Source: Prado023 sp963714995
Lineage (GTDB): Bacteria; Actinomycetota; Actinomycetes; S36-B12; CAIYMF01
Assembly (NCBI GenBank): GCA_963714995.1
Contig: CAVQQP010000017.1
Span: forward strand, 62,001 to 126,000
Length of the DNA stretch: 64,000 nt
Direction: 5' to 3'
The notes under the pieces are model-generated. The model did no database searches. It saw nothing but the letters and a program-made list of their open reading frames with translations, and had not been told where the DNA came from. Below, in pieces: positions 21,769 to 29,882 of this stretch (position 1 is its first letter; each line of letters opens with the position of its first letter). The translations under genes and the position numbers were made by a program.

Positions 21769-22746
21769 TCACCCGAGGAGCAGGCCTCGCGCCCGCTGCA
21801 CGTCGTCGGCCATCTGGACGATGAGGTCCTCGACTGAGTCGAACCGCAGCGTGGGCCGCAGGCGGTCGATGAACTCGATGTCCGCCCACTGGCCGTACAC
21901 GTCATACCCCGCTGGAGCGTCCAGGACGTAGGCCTCCACGCGCCGGGCCTCGCCGTCGAAGGTGGGGTTGGTGCCCACCGAGATGGCCGCCGGGCGCCAG
22001 GACTCAGCCTCGCCATCGACTCGGAATCGACCTGCGTAGACGCCATCACCGGGGACCGCCATGGAGTCCGGCACATCGATGTTCGCGGTCGGGTAGCCGA
22101 GCTCGCGACCACGGTGGTCGCCGTGGACGACGGGACCGGACACGCGGTGCGCGCGACCCAGCGCGGCCGCTGCGCCTGCCACGTCCCCCGCGGCCACCAT
22201 GGCCCGGATCTCGGTCGAGGAGACCGCCACGGGCTCGTCAGACGCGCCTGGACCTGCTCCCGGGGCGGGCAGCGGCTCCAGGTCGACGACTGTGACGTCG
22301 AACCCCAGCTCCCGGCCCAGCTCGGTGAGCAGCGCGGCATCTCCGGCGGCCCGATGCCCGAACCGGAAGTTGCGACCCACCACGACGTGGCGCGCATTCA
22401 GCGTGCCGGCCAGGACCCGGGAGGCGAACCGCTCGGCCGACTCGGCGGCCAGCTCGGAGGTGAACTGGATGATCAGCACCCCGCCGATGCCCTCGGCCTC
22501 GAAGAGCTCGAGGCGATGGGCCATGGACGTGAGCAGCAACGGGGCCATGTCAGGCCGGATGACCGACAGCGGGTGGGGGTCGAAGGTGACGGCCACCGGC
22601 AGCAGACCGTCGGCGGCCTCGGCGACCGCGCGGTCCAGCAGAACCCGGTGCCCGCGGTGGACGCCGTCGAACGCACCGATCGTGACGGAGGTTGCCGGGA
22701 GGCCCGTGGGCACCTCGTCGCAACCGCGCCACACATGCATGGCCAT
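21769..22746 (-). CDS. ribF: Bifunctional riboflavin kinase / FAD synthetase
   Basis: RibF phosphorylates riboflavin to FMN and adenylates it to FAD. The N-terminal nucleotidyltransferase domain shows IGAFDGVHRGHRVLL, with the HxGH-like motif, GRNFRFGHRAAGD and SSTEIRAMV. The C-terminal kinase domain shows RELGYPTANID, GVYAGRF, ISVGTNPTF and EFIDRLRP. Length is 325 aa, normal for the family. An ATG two codons downstream is an alternative start. In most actinobacteria it lies between truB and rpsO; here insertions separate it from both. Confidence 0.95.
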   Translation of the reverse strand: MAMHVWRGCDEVPTGLPATSVTIGAFDGVHRGHRVLLDRAVAEAADGLLPVAVTFDPHPLSVIRPDMAPLLLTSMAHRLELFEAEGIGGVLIIQFTSELAAESAERFASRVLAGTLNARHVVVGRNFRFGHRAAGDAALLTELGRELGFDVTVVDLEPLPAPGAGPGASDEPVAVSSTEIRAMVAAGDVAGAAAALGRAHRVSGPVVHGDHRGRELGYPTANIDVPDSMAVPGDGVYAGRFRVDGEAESWRPAAISVGTNPTFDGEARRVEAYVLDAPAGYDVYGQWADIEFIDRLRPTLRFDSVEDLIVQMADDVQRARGLLLG

Positions 22747-22866
22747 ACCCTGCCATGTCGGCCCAGCCGTCGCGGAATCCCGCCGGCGCCCCGCGAACCG
22801 ATCGATCCGGATTTCCGCCCATCAACGGTCGGAGATCCGGATGAACCCGGGGTCGAGCCACTCATC

Positions 22867-23022
22867 AGCGGACCGATCGATCGAGGGCGAGCCACGCACC
22901 GGCCAACCGAGCGATCCGGGTCGAACAGAGTCGGCGCGGACCGATCGATCGAGGCGGGCCACGCATCGGCGGACCGATCGATCGAGGGCGAGCCGCGCAC
23001 CGGCGGACCGAACGATCCCGGG
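22867..23022. repeat. Intergenic direct repeats with CGATCGATCG core
   Basis: Three copies of GCGGACCGATCGATCGAGG, each followed by a similar GC-rich tail ending in CGCACCGGC or CGCATCGGC, start near 22868, 22936 and 22970; a partial fourth starts near 23002. They occupy the 294-bp gap between ribF and the aminopeptidase gene, immediately upstream of the latter. The self-complementary core could be a multi-site operator or a short tandem repeat. Confidence 0.7.
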
Positions 23023-23040
23023 CGCCTAGACTGCTCTGGC

Positions 23041-24555
23041 ATGGCGACCGATGAGCTCACCACCCCTGCCGATGCCGCGCACCCCGACGCCGACCTGACC
23101 CCGCCCCCGGTGCGCAAGCGTCCCCCGATGAGCCGTCACCTCGTCGAGTGGATGGGCACGGACTGGGAGCCCGCCCCGCGGATGGCGCACCCCGCCGAGA
23201 GCTCCGGCGTCTCGGCGCATACCAGCGCCCGACGCGCCGCCCTCTCCGGCCACTTCGCGGGGCAGCTGATCGTGGTGCCCTCGGGCCAGCTGAAGACCCG
23301 GGCCAACGACACCGAGTACGCCTTCCGCGCGTCCTCGGCGTTCGTCTGGCTGACGGGTGAGACCGTCGAGGGCGCGGTCCTGGTGATGACCCCGCGCAGC
23401 ACGGGACCGGGCCACGACGCGACCCTCTACGTCCGCGAGTACCACCACGCCGGATCGGAGGGGTACTTCACCGACCACCGGTTCGGTGCCATCTGGGTGG
23501 GCAACGTCCCGACCCCCGCGGAGACTGCCGATGTCCTGGCGATCGAGTGCCGGCCCCTGGGTGAGCTCCCCCACGCACTCGAGGCCTGGCGCGACGAGGA
23601 GTGCGCGCTGCTGACCGGGCACGACCCCATCGTGGACCCGCTGCTCCCCCGCGGCACCGGGCAGAAGCTGGCGGCCGTCATCGACGAGCTGCGCCTGACC
23701 AAGGACGACTGGGAGATCTCCCGCCTGCAGCACGCCTGCGACGCCACCGCCCGTGGGTTCGCCGACGTCGTCCGCGAGATCCCGCTGGTCCTGGACCGCC
23801 CGGTGCGGGGCGAGCGCTGGCTCGAGGGGACGTTCTGGCGGCGCGCCCGGCTCGAGGGCAACGAGGTCGGCTACACGTCGATCGTCGGCTCCGGCGCGAA
23901 CGGCACGACGCTGCACTGGTGGCGCAACAACGGCCAGCTGCGCTCCGGGGACCTGCTGCTCGCGGACATGGGCGTGGAGTCCGAGGAGATCCACACCGCC
24001 GACGTCACCCGCACCTTCCCGCTCACCGGCGAGTGGACGCCCACGCAGCGCAAGGTCTACGCGGCAGTCCTCGAGGCGCAGGAGGCGGGGATCGAGGAGT
24101 GCCGGGTGGGCAACGACTTCCTGGCCGCCAACCGCGCCTGCATGCGCGTGCTCGCCGACCACCTGCACTCGTGGGGCATCCTCGACGTCACCCCGGAGGT
24201 CTCGTGCGGCGAGGACCTCGAGGCGCCCGGGGCCGGGCACCATCGCCGGTGGACGCTGCACGGTGTCTCGCACAGCCTCGGGCTGGACGTGCACGACTGC
24301 GCGCAGGCCCGCGAGGAGGCCTACACCCACGGCCAGCTCGGTGCCAACCACGTGCTCACCGTCGAGCCGGGCCTGTACTTCCAGGTCAACGACCTGTCCG
24401 TGCCGGCGGAGTTCCGCGGGATCAGCGTGCGCATCGAGGACGACATCCAGGTGACGCCCCACGGCCCGGTGAACCTCTCCGGCGCACTCCCCCGCGACCC
24501 CGACGCGATCACCGCGTGGATGCGCGAGGCCCAGTCCACGCCGCTGACGTTCTGA
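23041..24555 (+). CDS. pepP: Xaa-Pro aminopeptidase (aminopeptidase P)
   Basis: A 504-aa dinuclear-metal M24B peptidase that removes N-terminal residues preceding proline. The N-terminal creatinase-like domain (RRAALSGHF, SSAFVWLTGE) precedes the pita-bread catalytic domain. Metal ligands are visible as Asp in LLLADMGVE, Asp in HTADVTRTFP, His in GVSHSLGLDVHD, Glu in TVEPGLYF and Glu in RIEDDI. No signal peptide. The ATG at 23041 lies directly after the repeat block. It is monocistronic, ending at a very strong hairpin. Confidence 0.93.
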   Translation: MATDELTTPADAAHPDADLTPPPVRKRPPMSRHLVEWMGTDWEPAPRMAHPAESSGVSAHTSARRAALSGHFAGQLIVVPSGQLKTRANDTEYAFRASSAFVWLTGETVEGAVLVMTPRSTGPGHDATLYVREYHHAGSEGYFTDHRFGAIWVGNVPTPAETADVLAIECRPLGELPHALEAWRDEECALLTGHDPIVDPLLPRGTGQKLAAVIDELRLTKDDWEISRLQHACDATARGFADVVREIPLVLDRPVRGERWLEGTFWRRARLEGNEVGYTSIVGSGANGTTLHWWRNNGQLRSGDLLLADMGVESEEIHTADVTRTFPLTGEWTPTQRKVYAAVLEAQEAGIEECRVGNDFLAANRACMRVLADHLHSWGILDVTPEVSCGEDLEAPGAGHHRRWTLHGVSHSLGLDVHDCAQAREEAYTHGQLGANHVLTVEPGLYFQVNDLSVPAEFRGISVRIEDDIQVTPHGPVNLSGALPRDPDAITAWMREAQSTPLTF

Positions 24556-24569
24556 CGGCGCCGCTCGGG

Positions 24570-24621
24570 ATCAATTCGGGTGGGTCTTGCTCCACGTGCA
24601 GCAAGACCCACCCGAATTGAT
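24570..24621 (+). terminator. 22-bp perfect hairpin after pepP
   Basis: The left arm 24570-24591 and right arm 24600-24621 are exact reverse complements over 22 bp with an 8-nt loop, 14 bp after the pepP stop. It can act as a terminator in either direction and also faces the converging exported-protein gene. A sequence-diverged but structurally matching copy lies at 35935-35982. Confidence 0.85.
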
Positions 24622-24690
24622 GCAGCGAGCGCGCGGGCCGGGGCGGCCGGATGAGCTCCGACCGCCCCGGTCCCGTGTCCCGCGCCCGGT

Positions 24691-25176
24691 TCACGGAGTC
24701 ATGCGCGTACCACTCACATCGAGGGTCAGTGTGGGGCCGACCTTGACGCCGGCAGCGTTGTAGAACGTCGCCGTCGCGACCTGTGTCGTGGAGTTGCCCT
24801 CCACGGTGCCGGAGGCCTCGACATGCTGGCGCCCCACGAACGCCCCGTCCTTGTACAGGAAGCGCTCGAACACGAGCACGAGGTCGGAGCCGGTCATCTT
24901 CCAGGAGCCCATGCCCCCACCGGCGCCGTTGGCCTGGAGCAGCGCGACCGCCGGTCCGGGGACCCCGCTGACGCTCTCCGCCAGGGTGCCGCCCCGGTTC
25001 AGCGAGACGAGGCTCGGGAACGCCGGTGGCGGACCCGCCGGGTCGATCGTCATGCTCCAGGTCCCGACGGCCGGCACGGCCCCTTGGGATCCGGTCGCCG
25101 GGTTCATCCAGAGAACAGCGCCGGCAAGGGCTGCGGGCACTGCGATGCCGAGGGTCAGGGCGCGGGTGCGGTTCAT
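24691..25176 (-). CDS. Small exported protein of unknown function
   Basis: A 161-aa protein with a signal peptide (RALTLGIAVPAALAGAVLWM), then a beta-rich, Gly/Thr-rich mature part (VGTWSMTIDPAG, GSWKMTGSDLVLVFERFLYK, TQVATATFYNAAGVKVGPT). The two GxW segments and alternating pattern suggest a small beta-barrel, but I do not recognise the family. The ATG at 25174-25176 has AAGGAGA upstream. It is divergent from the large LuxR regulator 126 bp away, which may control it. Confidence 0.75.
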   Translation of the reverse strand: MNRTRALTLGIAVPAALAGAVLWMNPATGSQGAVPAVGTWSMTIDPAGPPPAFPSLVSLNRGGTLAESVSGVPGPAVALLQANGAGGGMGSWKMTGSDLVLVFERFLYKDGAFVGRQHVEASGTVEGNSTTQVATATFYNAAGVKVGPTLTLDVSGTRMTP

Positions 25177-25302
25177 GAGGTTCTCCTTGGTGTGGGTCTC
25201 CGGCGGTGGTGCCGGAGGCCCACAGGCTGCCTTCGCCCGCCCGTGCGACATCTTCGGGGGAATCCCTAGTCCTGCGACCCCAGGGTTTGCCACCATGAGC
25301 CC

Positions 25303-27957
25303 ATGCTCTGGGGGCGCGAGGACCAGACGGCCGCGGTGACCGATGCGCTGGACCGTGCGTGCGACGGGCGCGCAGCGCTCCTGCGCCTCGTCGGAGGCCC
25401 CGGCCTCGGCAAGACGACACTTCTGGACATTGCCGTCGACCAGGCAAACGCCCGGGGCATGCACGTGGTCCGGCTGGTCGCGCTCGAGCTCGAGCAGGAG
25501 CTGCCGGGGGCCGGGCTGGACCTCCTCCTGCGTCACCTCGGGAGCCCGGGCACGCCTGCCACCCCCGCCGGGCTCCTGGCCGCCCTGGGGGCGGCATCCA
25601 CGGACGGGCCACTGCTGCTGACGATCGACGACATCCAATGGCTCGACCAGGCCACGCTGGCCGCGGTCTCCTTCGCCACCAGGCGGCTGCTGGCAGATCC
25701 GATCGCCGTGATGCTCGCGGGACGGCCCGAGACCGACAGGATCCCCGCACTTCAGCCGGTCCCCCGCCTGGAGGTCCCTGCGCTCACCGTCACGGAGGGG
25801 GCGGCGATGCTCCGCGCGACCTCACCCACGATGCCCCGGAGCACAGCTGAGGCTGTGGCCGAGGCCTTCGGCGGGGTCCCGCTCGCCCTGCGTGACGTCG
25901 ATCGCCTGCTGGCGCCCGAGGTCCTGTCGGGTCGCGCCCCGCTGCCGGCCCCCCTGCCGGTCTCGGCAGCCGTCCAGGACCGCTACGCCCAGGGCTTCGA
26001 GGACCTCGAACCTGCGGCACGACTCGCCGTTGTCACCGTGGCGTGTGAGACCGTCGGCGACGCCGAGGTGATCCGGGGCGCACTCGAGCGCCTCGGGATC
26101 GACCCGATGTGCCTCGAGGCGGCCGAGGACGCTGGACTGATCCGGCTGCTTCCCGTACCCACGTTCGTCCATCCGCTCGCCCGGGCGGCGGTCCACTCGG
26201 CGGCACAGCCCCGGGAGGTCCGGCGGGCCCACGAGGCCCTCGGGCTCGCGCTGCTGGGCGGGGGCGATCCCGAGGGGTCCCTGCGCCATCGCGCGGCCTC
26301 GACATCCCCGCCCGACCAGGAGCTGTCCGACGAGCTGCGGACCATGGCCGAACGGCTCGACCAGACTCCCGGGGCACGGGCGGAGGCGGGCGAAGTTGCG
26401 CTCGTCGCGGCCAGGTTCGCGACCACCTCGGAGGCGAGACAGACCCTGCTCCTCATGGCCGCCCAGTGCAGTGAGGGCGAGCGGGCCCTGGCGATCGTGC
26501 GAGAGCTTGAGCGGGAGCCCCTGACGCCCGACCTCCGAGCTGCGTGCACCTTCCTCAGGCTCGAGCGCGATGGGACCGTCGATCCGCGCGCCGGCCTGGC
26601 CCTCCTGTCGAGGCTGGACGACGGAGCCCTGAGTCCCGGGGTCGCCGCCGAGGCAGAGGTGTGGCGGGTCTGGCAGGCTGCCGACGCACTCGACCTCGAG
26701 GCCCTGCGGGAGGTCGCCGCCCGCATCGAGCGGGGGCTGGGGGCGGGCCAGGACTGGATCCTCCTCGCCGCTGGGGGGATCGCCTTCAGCTTCATCGGGG
26801 AGAACTCCCGTGCCGTGACGCTCCTGAGGCGCGCATGCGCCGTGAGCGCGGCCGCGGACCCCGCCTCCCTCACCGCCAACCAGCTCAGCGACTGGGCTGT
26901 GCTCCCCGGCTGGCTGGGCGAGGACGACCAGGAGCATGCCTCGCGGTTCCGGACCATGGACCACCTCCTTCGGGAGACGGGCCAGCCGGAGAGGGTCGCG
27001 ATGGCGGCGTTCTTCACCGCGGAGCGGGCCCGACGGGAGGGCTCGTGGGGTCGCGCCGAGGCCCTCTTCCGCGAGGCGATCGAGGTGTCCGCCAACTGCG
27101 GCATCCCTGATGACACCTCCACGGCACGACTGGCCTGCCTGCTGGCCTATCGGGGGGACGCCGCCACCACGATGGGGCTCCTCGACTCCTGTCGCGAGGG
27201 GTTGCGCGTGTGGTCGCCCTGGAACGCGTACTGGCTCGAGGCAGCCGAGGGCGCGCTCGCGCTCACAACCGGGCGTCCTGAGCGGGCGGTCGTGGTCCTC
27301 AGCCCGCTGCGGGACCTGCCGTTCGTCGGCAGGGGCGCCCGCGACGCCATCGCGGCTGGGCTGACCGACCTCATCGAGAGCCTCGTGGCCCTCGGTGACC
27401 TCCGGGCCGCGCGTTCCGCAGCGGAGGACCTCGCCCGTCGGCTCGATGGCGTCGTCGACCCGTACGGCCCGGCGATCGTCGCGCGGAGCCGCGCGCTGCT
27501 CAACGACGGGAATGCCGACGCCCACTTCGCCGAGGCGCTGGCGCATCTGGGCCGGACCACCGAGGTGTTCGAGACCGCGCGAACCCACCTGCTGCTCGGA
27601 GAGCACCTGCGCCGGACCCGCCGCCCGCGAGACTCCCGGGAGCCCCTGGCCCAGGCCCTGGCGGTGTTCGAGCGGGTGCGCGCCCCGCACTGGGCGGATC
27701 GGGCCCGACGTGAACTCACGGCCAGCGGCGAACGGACCTCCCCGATCCCCGATGCTGGTGGCGGGCAGGAGTCGCTCACACCCCAGGAGGTGCGCGTGGC
27801 CCTGGCCGCCTCCGATGGGCTCACCAACGCCGAGATCGCCACGACGCTGTTCCTGAGCGTCAAGACCGTGGAGTTCCACCTCGGACGGGTCTACCGGAAG
27901 TTGGGCGTGCGCTCCCGCGGTGGACTGGCCAGGGCCCTGGCCGCCCGGGGGCTCTGA
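25303..27957 (+). CDS. LuxR-type transcriptional regulator with N-terminal AAA ATPase
   Basis: An 884-aa regulator with LAL/MalT-like architecture. It has an ATPase domain with Walker A GGPGLGKTTLL (about residues 31-41) and Walker B LLLTIDDIQWLD (about 104-115), a long helical TPR-like middle region, and a C-terminal LuxR helix-turn-helix (LTPQEVRVALAASDGLTNAE, then KTVEFHLGRVYRKLGVRSR). Such proteins are usually signal-responsive activators. It is divergent from the small exported-protein gene and convergent with truB (5-bp gap), so the exported protein is the obvious candidate target. The inducer is unknown. Confidence 0.9.
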   Translation: MLWGREDQTAAVTDALDRACDGRAALLRLVGGPGLGKTTLLDIAVDQANARGMHVVRLVALELEQELPGAGLDLLLRHLGSPGTPATPAGLLAALGAASTDGPLLLTIDDIQWLDQATLAAVSFATRRLLADPIAVMLAGRPETDRIPALQPVPRLEVPALTVTEGAAMLRATSPTMPRSTAEAVAEAFGGVPLALRDVDRLLAPEVLSGRAPLPAPLPVSAAVQDRYAQGFEDLEPAARLAVVTVACETVGDAEVIRGALERLGIDPMCLEAAEDAGLIRLLPVPTFVHPLARAAVHSAAQPREVRRAHEALGLALLGGGDPEGSLRHRAASTSPPDQELSDELRTMAERLDQTPGARAEAGEVALVAARFATTSEARQTLLLMAAQCSEGERALAIVRELEREPLTPDLRAACTFLRLERDGTVDPRAGLALLSRLDDGALSPGVAAEAEVWRVWQAADALDLEALREVAARIERGLGAGQDWILLAAGGIAFSFIGENSRAVTLLRRACAVSAAADPASLTANQLSDWAVLPGWLGEDDQEHASRFRTMDHLLRETGQPERVAMAAFFTAERARREGSWGRAEALFREAIEVSANCGIPDDTSTARLACLLAYRGDAATTMGLLDSCREGLRVWSPWNAYWLEAAEGALALTTGRPERAVVVLSPLRDLPFVGRGARDAIAAGLTDLIESLVALGDLRAARSAAEDLARRLDGVVDPYGPAIVARSRALLNDGNADAHFAEALAHLGRTTEVFETARTHLLLGEHLRRTRRPRDSREPLAQALAVFERVRAPHWADRARRELTASGERTSPIPDAGGGQESLTPQEVRVALAASDGLTNAEIATTLFLSVKTVEFHLGRVYRKLGVRSRGGLARALAARGL

Positions 27958-27962
27958 CCGCC

Positions 27963-28994
27963 CTACGGCTGCGAGAAGACCGCCAGGTACTCGGCCGTGT
28001 CGTCCGGGCGGGGGCGGGCCAACGCGAGGAACTCCCCGTCCGCCGCGAACAGGGCATGCGGGGGCGGCGTGCGCGTGGACCAGTCCGGGGTGTTCGGGTG
28101 GGCCGCCTCCAGGGCCACCCGGTGCGGATCGACCACGGACGCGGCAAGGCACTCCGGCCGTGTCGCCCGGGCCCAGGCCATGCCCAGCTCGATCGTGCGG
28201 CCGTAGCGAACGGCGTTGGCGTCGGCGGCTGTCAGCGTCACCGAGGGAAACGCGGCCTGGGCCACGGTGGCCATGTCGGACACCTCGAGTCCCTCGGCCA
28301 GCTGCTCGAGGCTGCGTGCCCGAGCCAGCTCGAAGCACCCCACGCGGGTGCGTCGCAGGGCAGTCAGGTGGCCCCCGACGCCGAGCGCCGCACCGAGGTC
28401 GCGGGCCAGGGCCCGGATGTACGTCCCCGAGGAGCAGGTGACCACGACGTCGAGATCGAGGGCTCCCATCGAGGGCACCGGGCGCACGTCCAGCACGTCG
28501 AACGCCCCGACCACGACGGGCCGCTCCGCCAGCTCGACGTCCTCGCCGGCGCGCACGCGGTCGTGTGAGCGCCGGCCCTCGACCTTGATCGCCGAGACCG
28601 ACGACGGCCGCTGCATGATGGGCCCGGTGAGCGTGGCGATCACCGGCGCCAGGTCGTCCGCCGTCAGCGCGTCGGCCGGGGCGCCACCGAGGCGATCACC
28701 CTCCGCGTCGTCGGTGACAGTCGCCCACCCGAGCCGGATGGTCGCGGTGTACGTCTTGTCCGCACCGCTGATGTGCCCGAGGAGCCGGGTGGCCCGGCCG
28801 ATCCCGACCACCAGCACGCCCGTCGCCATCGGGTCGAGGGTGCCGGCGTGGCCGACGCGGCGGGTTCCGGCGATCCGGCGCATCCGCGAGACCACGTCGT
28901 GGGAGGTCCAGCCCGCAGGCTTGTCGACGACGACGATCCCCTCGAGGGCGGTGGGAGCAGGAACCGTGCCGGCCGATGAGGAGGTGGCGTGCAC
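27963..28994 (-). CDS. truB: tRNA pseudouridine(55) synthase
   Basis: TruB isomerises U55 in the T-loop of tRNAs. The catalytic Asp lies in GHAGTLDPMATGVLV; other family motifs are GIVVVDKPAGWTSHDVV, KTYTATIRLG, QRPSSVSAIKVEGRR and CSSGTYIRALARDLG. The C-terminal part is a PUA-like domain. Start assignment is uncertain: I chose GTG at 28992-28994, downstream of the rbfA stop, giving 343 aa; the frame stays open upstream. It is co-directional with rbfA. Confidence 0.93.
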   Translation of the reverse strand: MHATSSSAGTVPAPTALEGIVVVDKPAGWTSHDVVSRMRRIAGTRRVGHAGTLDPMATGVLVVGIGRATRLLGHISGADKTYTATIRLGWATVTDDAEGDRLGGAPADALTADDLAPVIATLTGPIMQRPSSVSAIKVEGRRSHDRVRAGEDVELAERPVVVGAFDVLDVRPVPSMGALDLDVVVTCSSGTYIRALARDLGAALGVGGHLTALRRTRVGCFELARARSLEQLAEGLEVSDMATVAQAAFPSVTLTAADANAVRYGRTIELGMAWARATRPECLAASVVDPHRVALEAAHPNTPDWSTRTPPPHALFAADGEFLALARPRPDDTAEYLAVFSQP

Positions 28995-29022
28995 GGGCGA
29001 CGCCGTCGAGGACTCGGTCAAC

Positions 29023-29514
29023 TCAGGCGCCGGTTCCTGCTGCGGGGCCGGGCTCCCGGGCCGCGGAATCCTCGACGCCCTCGCCCTCGTCCTCGCGGGG
29101 GGCCTTGTACGGATCCGGCTCGCCGGCGTACTCCGCCCCCACACGCACGGCGGCGACTGCCGCGTCCGTGGCGGCAGCCAGGGCGAGCAGGTCGTCGATG
29201 TGCCGGGCGTTCTCGGGCACGCCGTCGGCGATGAAGGTCAGCGAGGGGGTGTGCCGCACGCCGGTCTGGCGTCCGACCTCCGTGCGCAGGATGCCCTTGG
29301 CGGACTCCAGCGCGGCGGCGGTCTCGGCCAGCTCCTCGGGTGAGCCGAGGACCGTGTAGAAGACGGTCGCCTCACGCATGTCGTTGGTGACCCGCGCATC
29401 CGTGATGGTCACGAAGCCGAGCCTCGGATCCTTGACCCGGGTCTCCAGGGTCTGGGCCACGATCACCTTGACCCTGTCGGCCAGCCGGCGCACCCGTGCC
29501 TCATGGGCTCCCAC
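29023..29514 (-). CDS. rbfA: 30S ribosome-binding factor A
   Basis: A 163-aa late 30S maturation factor with a KH-like fold. It shows RRLADRVKVIVAQTLE, DPRLGFVTITDARVTNDMRE, AKGILRTEVGRQTGVRHTP and the acidic tail typical of actinobacteria. GTG start at 29512-29514. It lies between the DUF503 gene and truB in the conserved order. Confidence 0.95.
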   Translation of the reverse strand: MGAHEARVRRLADRVKVIVAQTLETRVKDPRLGFVTITDARVTNDMREATVFYTVLGSPEELAETAAALESAKGILRTEVGRQTGVRHTPSLTFIADGVPENARHIDDLLALAAATDAAVAAVRVGAEYAGEPDPYKAPREDEGEGVEDSAAREPGPAAGTGA

Positions 29515-29569
29515 GATGCCCGCCTCTCCTCGTCACGTCCTGCATATCGGTACTGCGTCGTGCTCACCT

Positions 29570-29866
29570 TCAGTCGTCGTCACCGACGAAACGCTGCCGG
29601 GATCCGACCACCTCGAACTCCGGACGACCCGCCACCAGCCGCTCGCACGCGTCGAGCACCTCACGGCAGTGCGCCATGTCGGGACTGACCACCGCGACCC
29701 CGACAAGTGTGCGCCTGTGGAGGTCCAGATGCCCAGCCTCGCACGCCGCCACATCGAACCGGCGGCGCAACTCGGCCACCAGCCCACGAACGTGGCTGCG
29801 CTTGTCCTTCAACGATCGGACGTCGTTGGGGAGCAGCAGGTCGACGTCAAGGATCCCGACGAACAC
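29570..29866 (-). CDS. DUF503 (YlxP-like) protein
   Basis: A 98-aa protein of the DUF503/YlxP family, with the typical MFVGILDVDLLLPNDVRSLK beginning and KRSHVRGLVAELRRRFDVA helix. Members are encoded between infB and rbfA in many Gram-positive bacteria and are thought to act in ribosome biogenesis. GTG start at 29864-29866, 16 bp after the infB stop. Confidence 0.92.
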   Translation of the reverse strand: MFVGILDVDLLLPNDVRSLKDKRSHVRGLVAELRRRFDVAACEAGHLDLHRRTLVGVAVVSPDMAHCREVLDACERLVAGRPEFEVVGSRQRFVGDDD

Positions 29867-29882
29867 TGCTGCTCCCCCGCCC

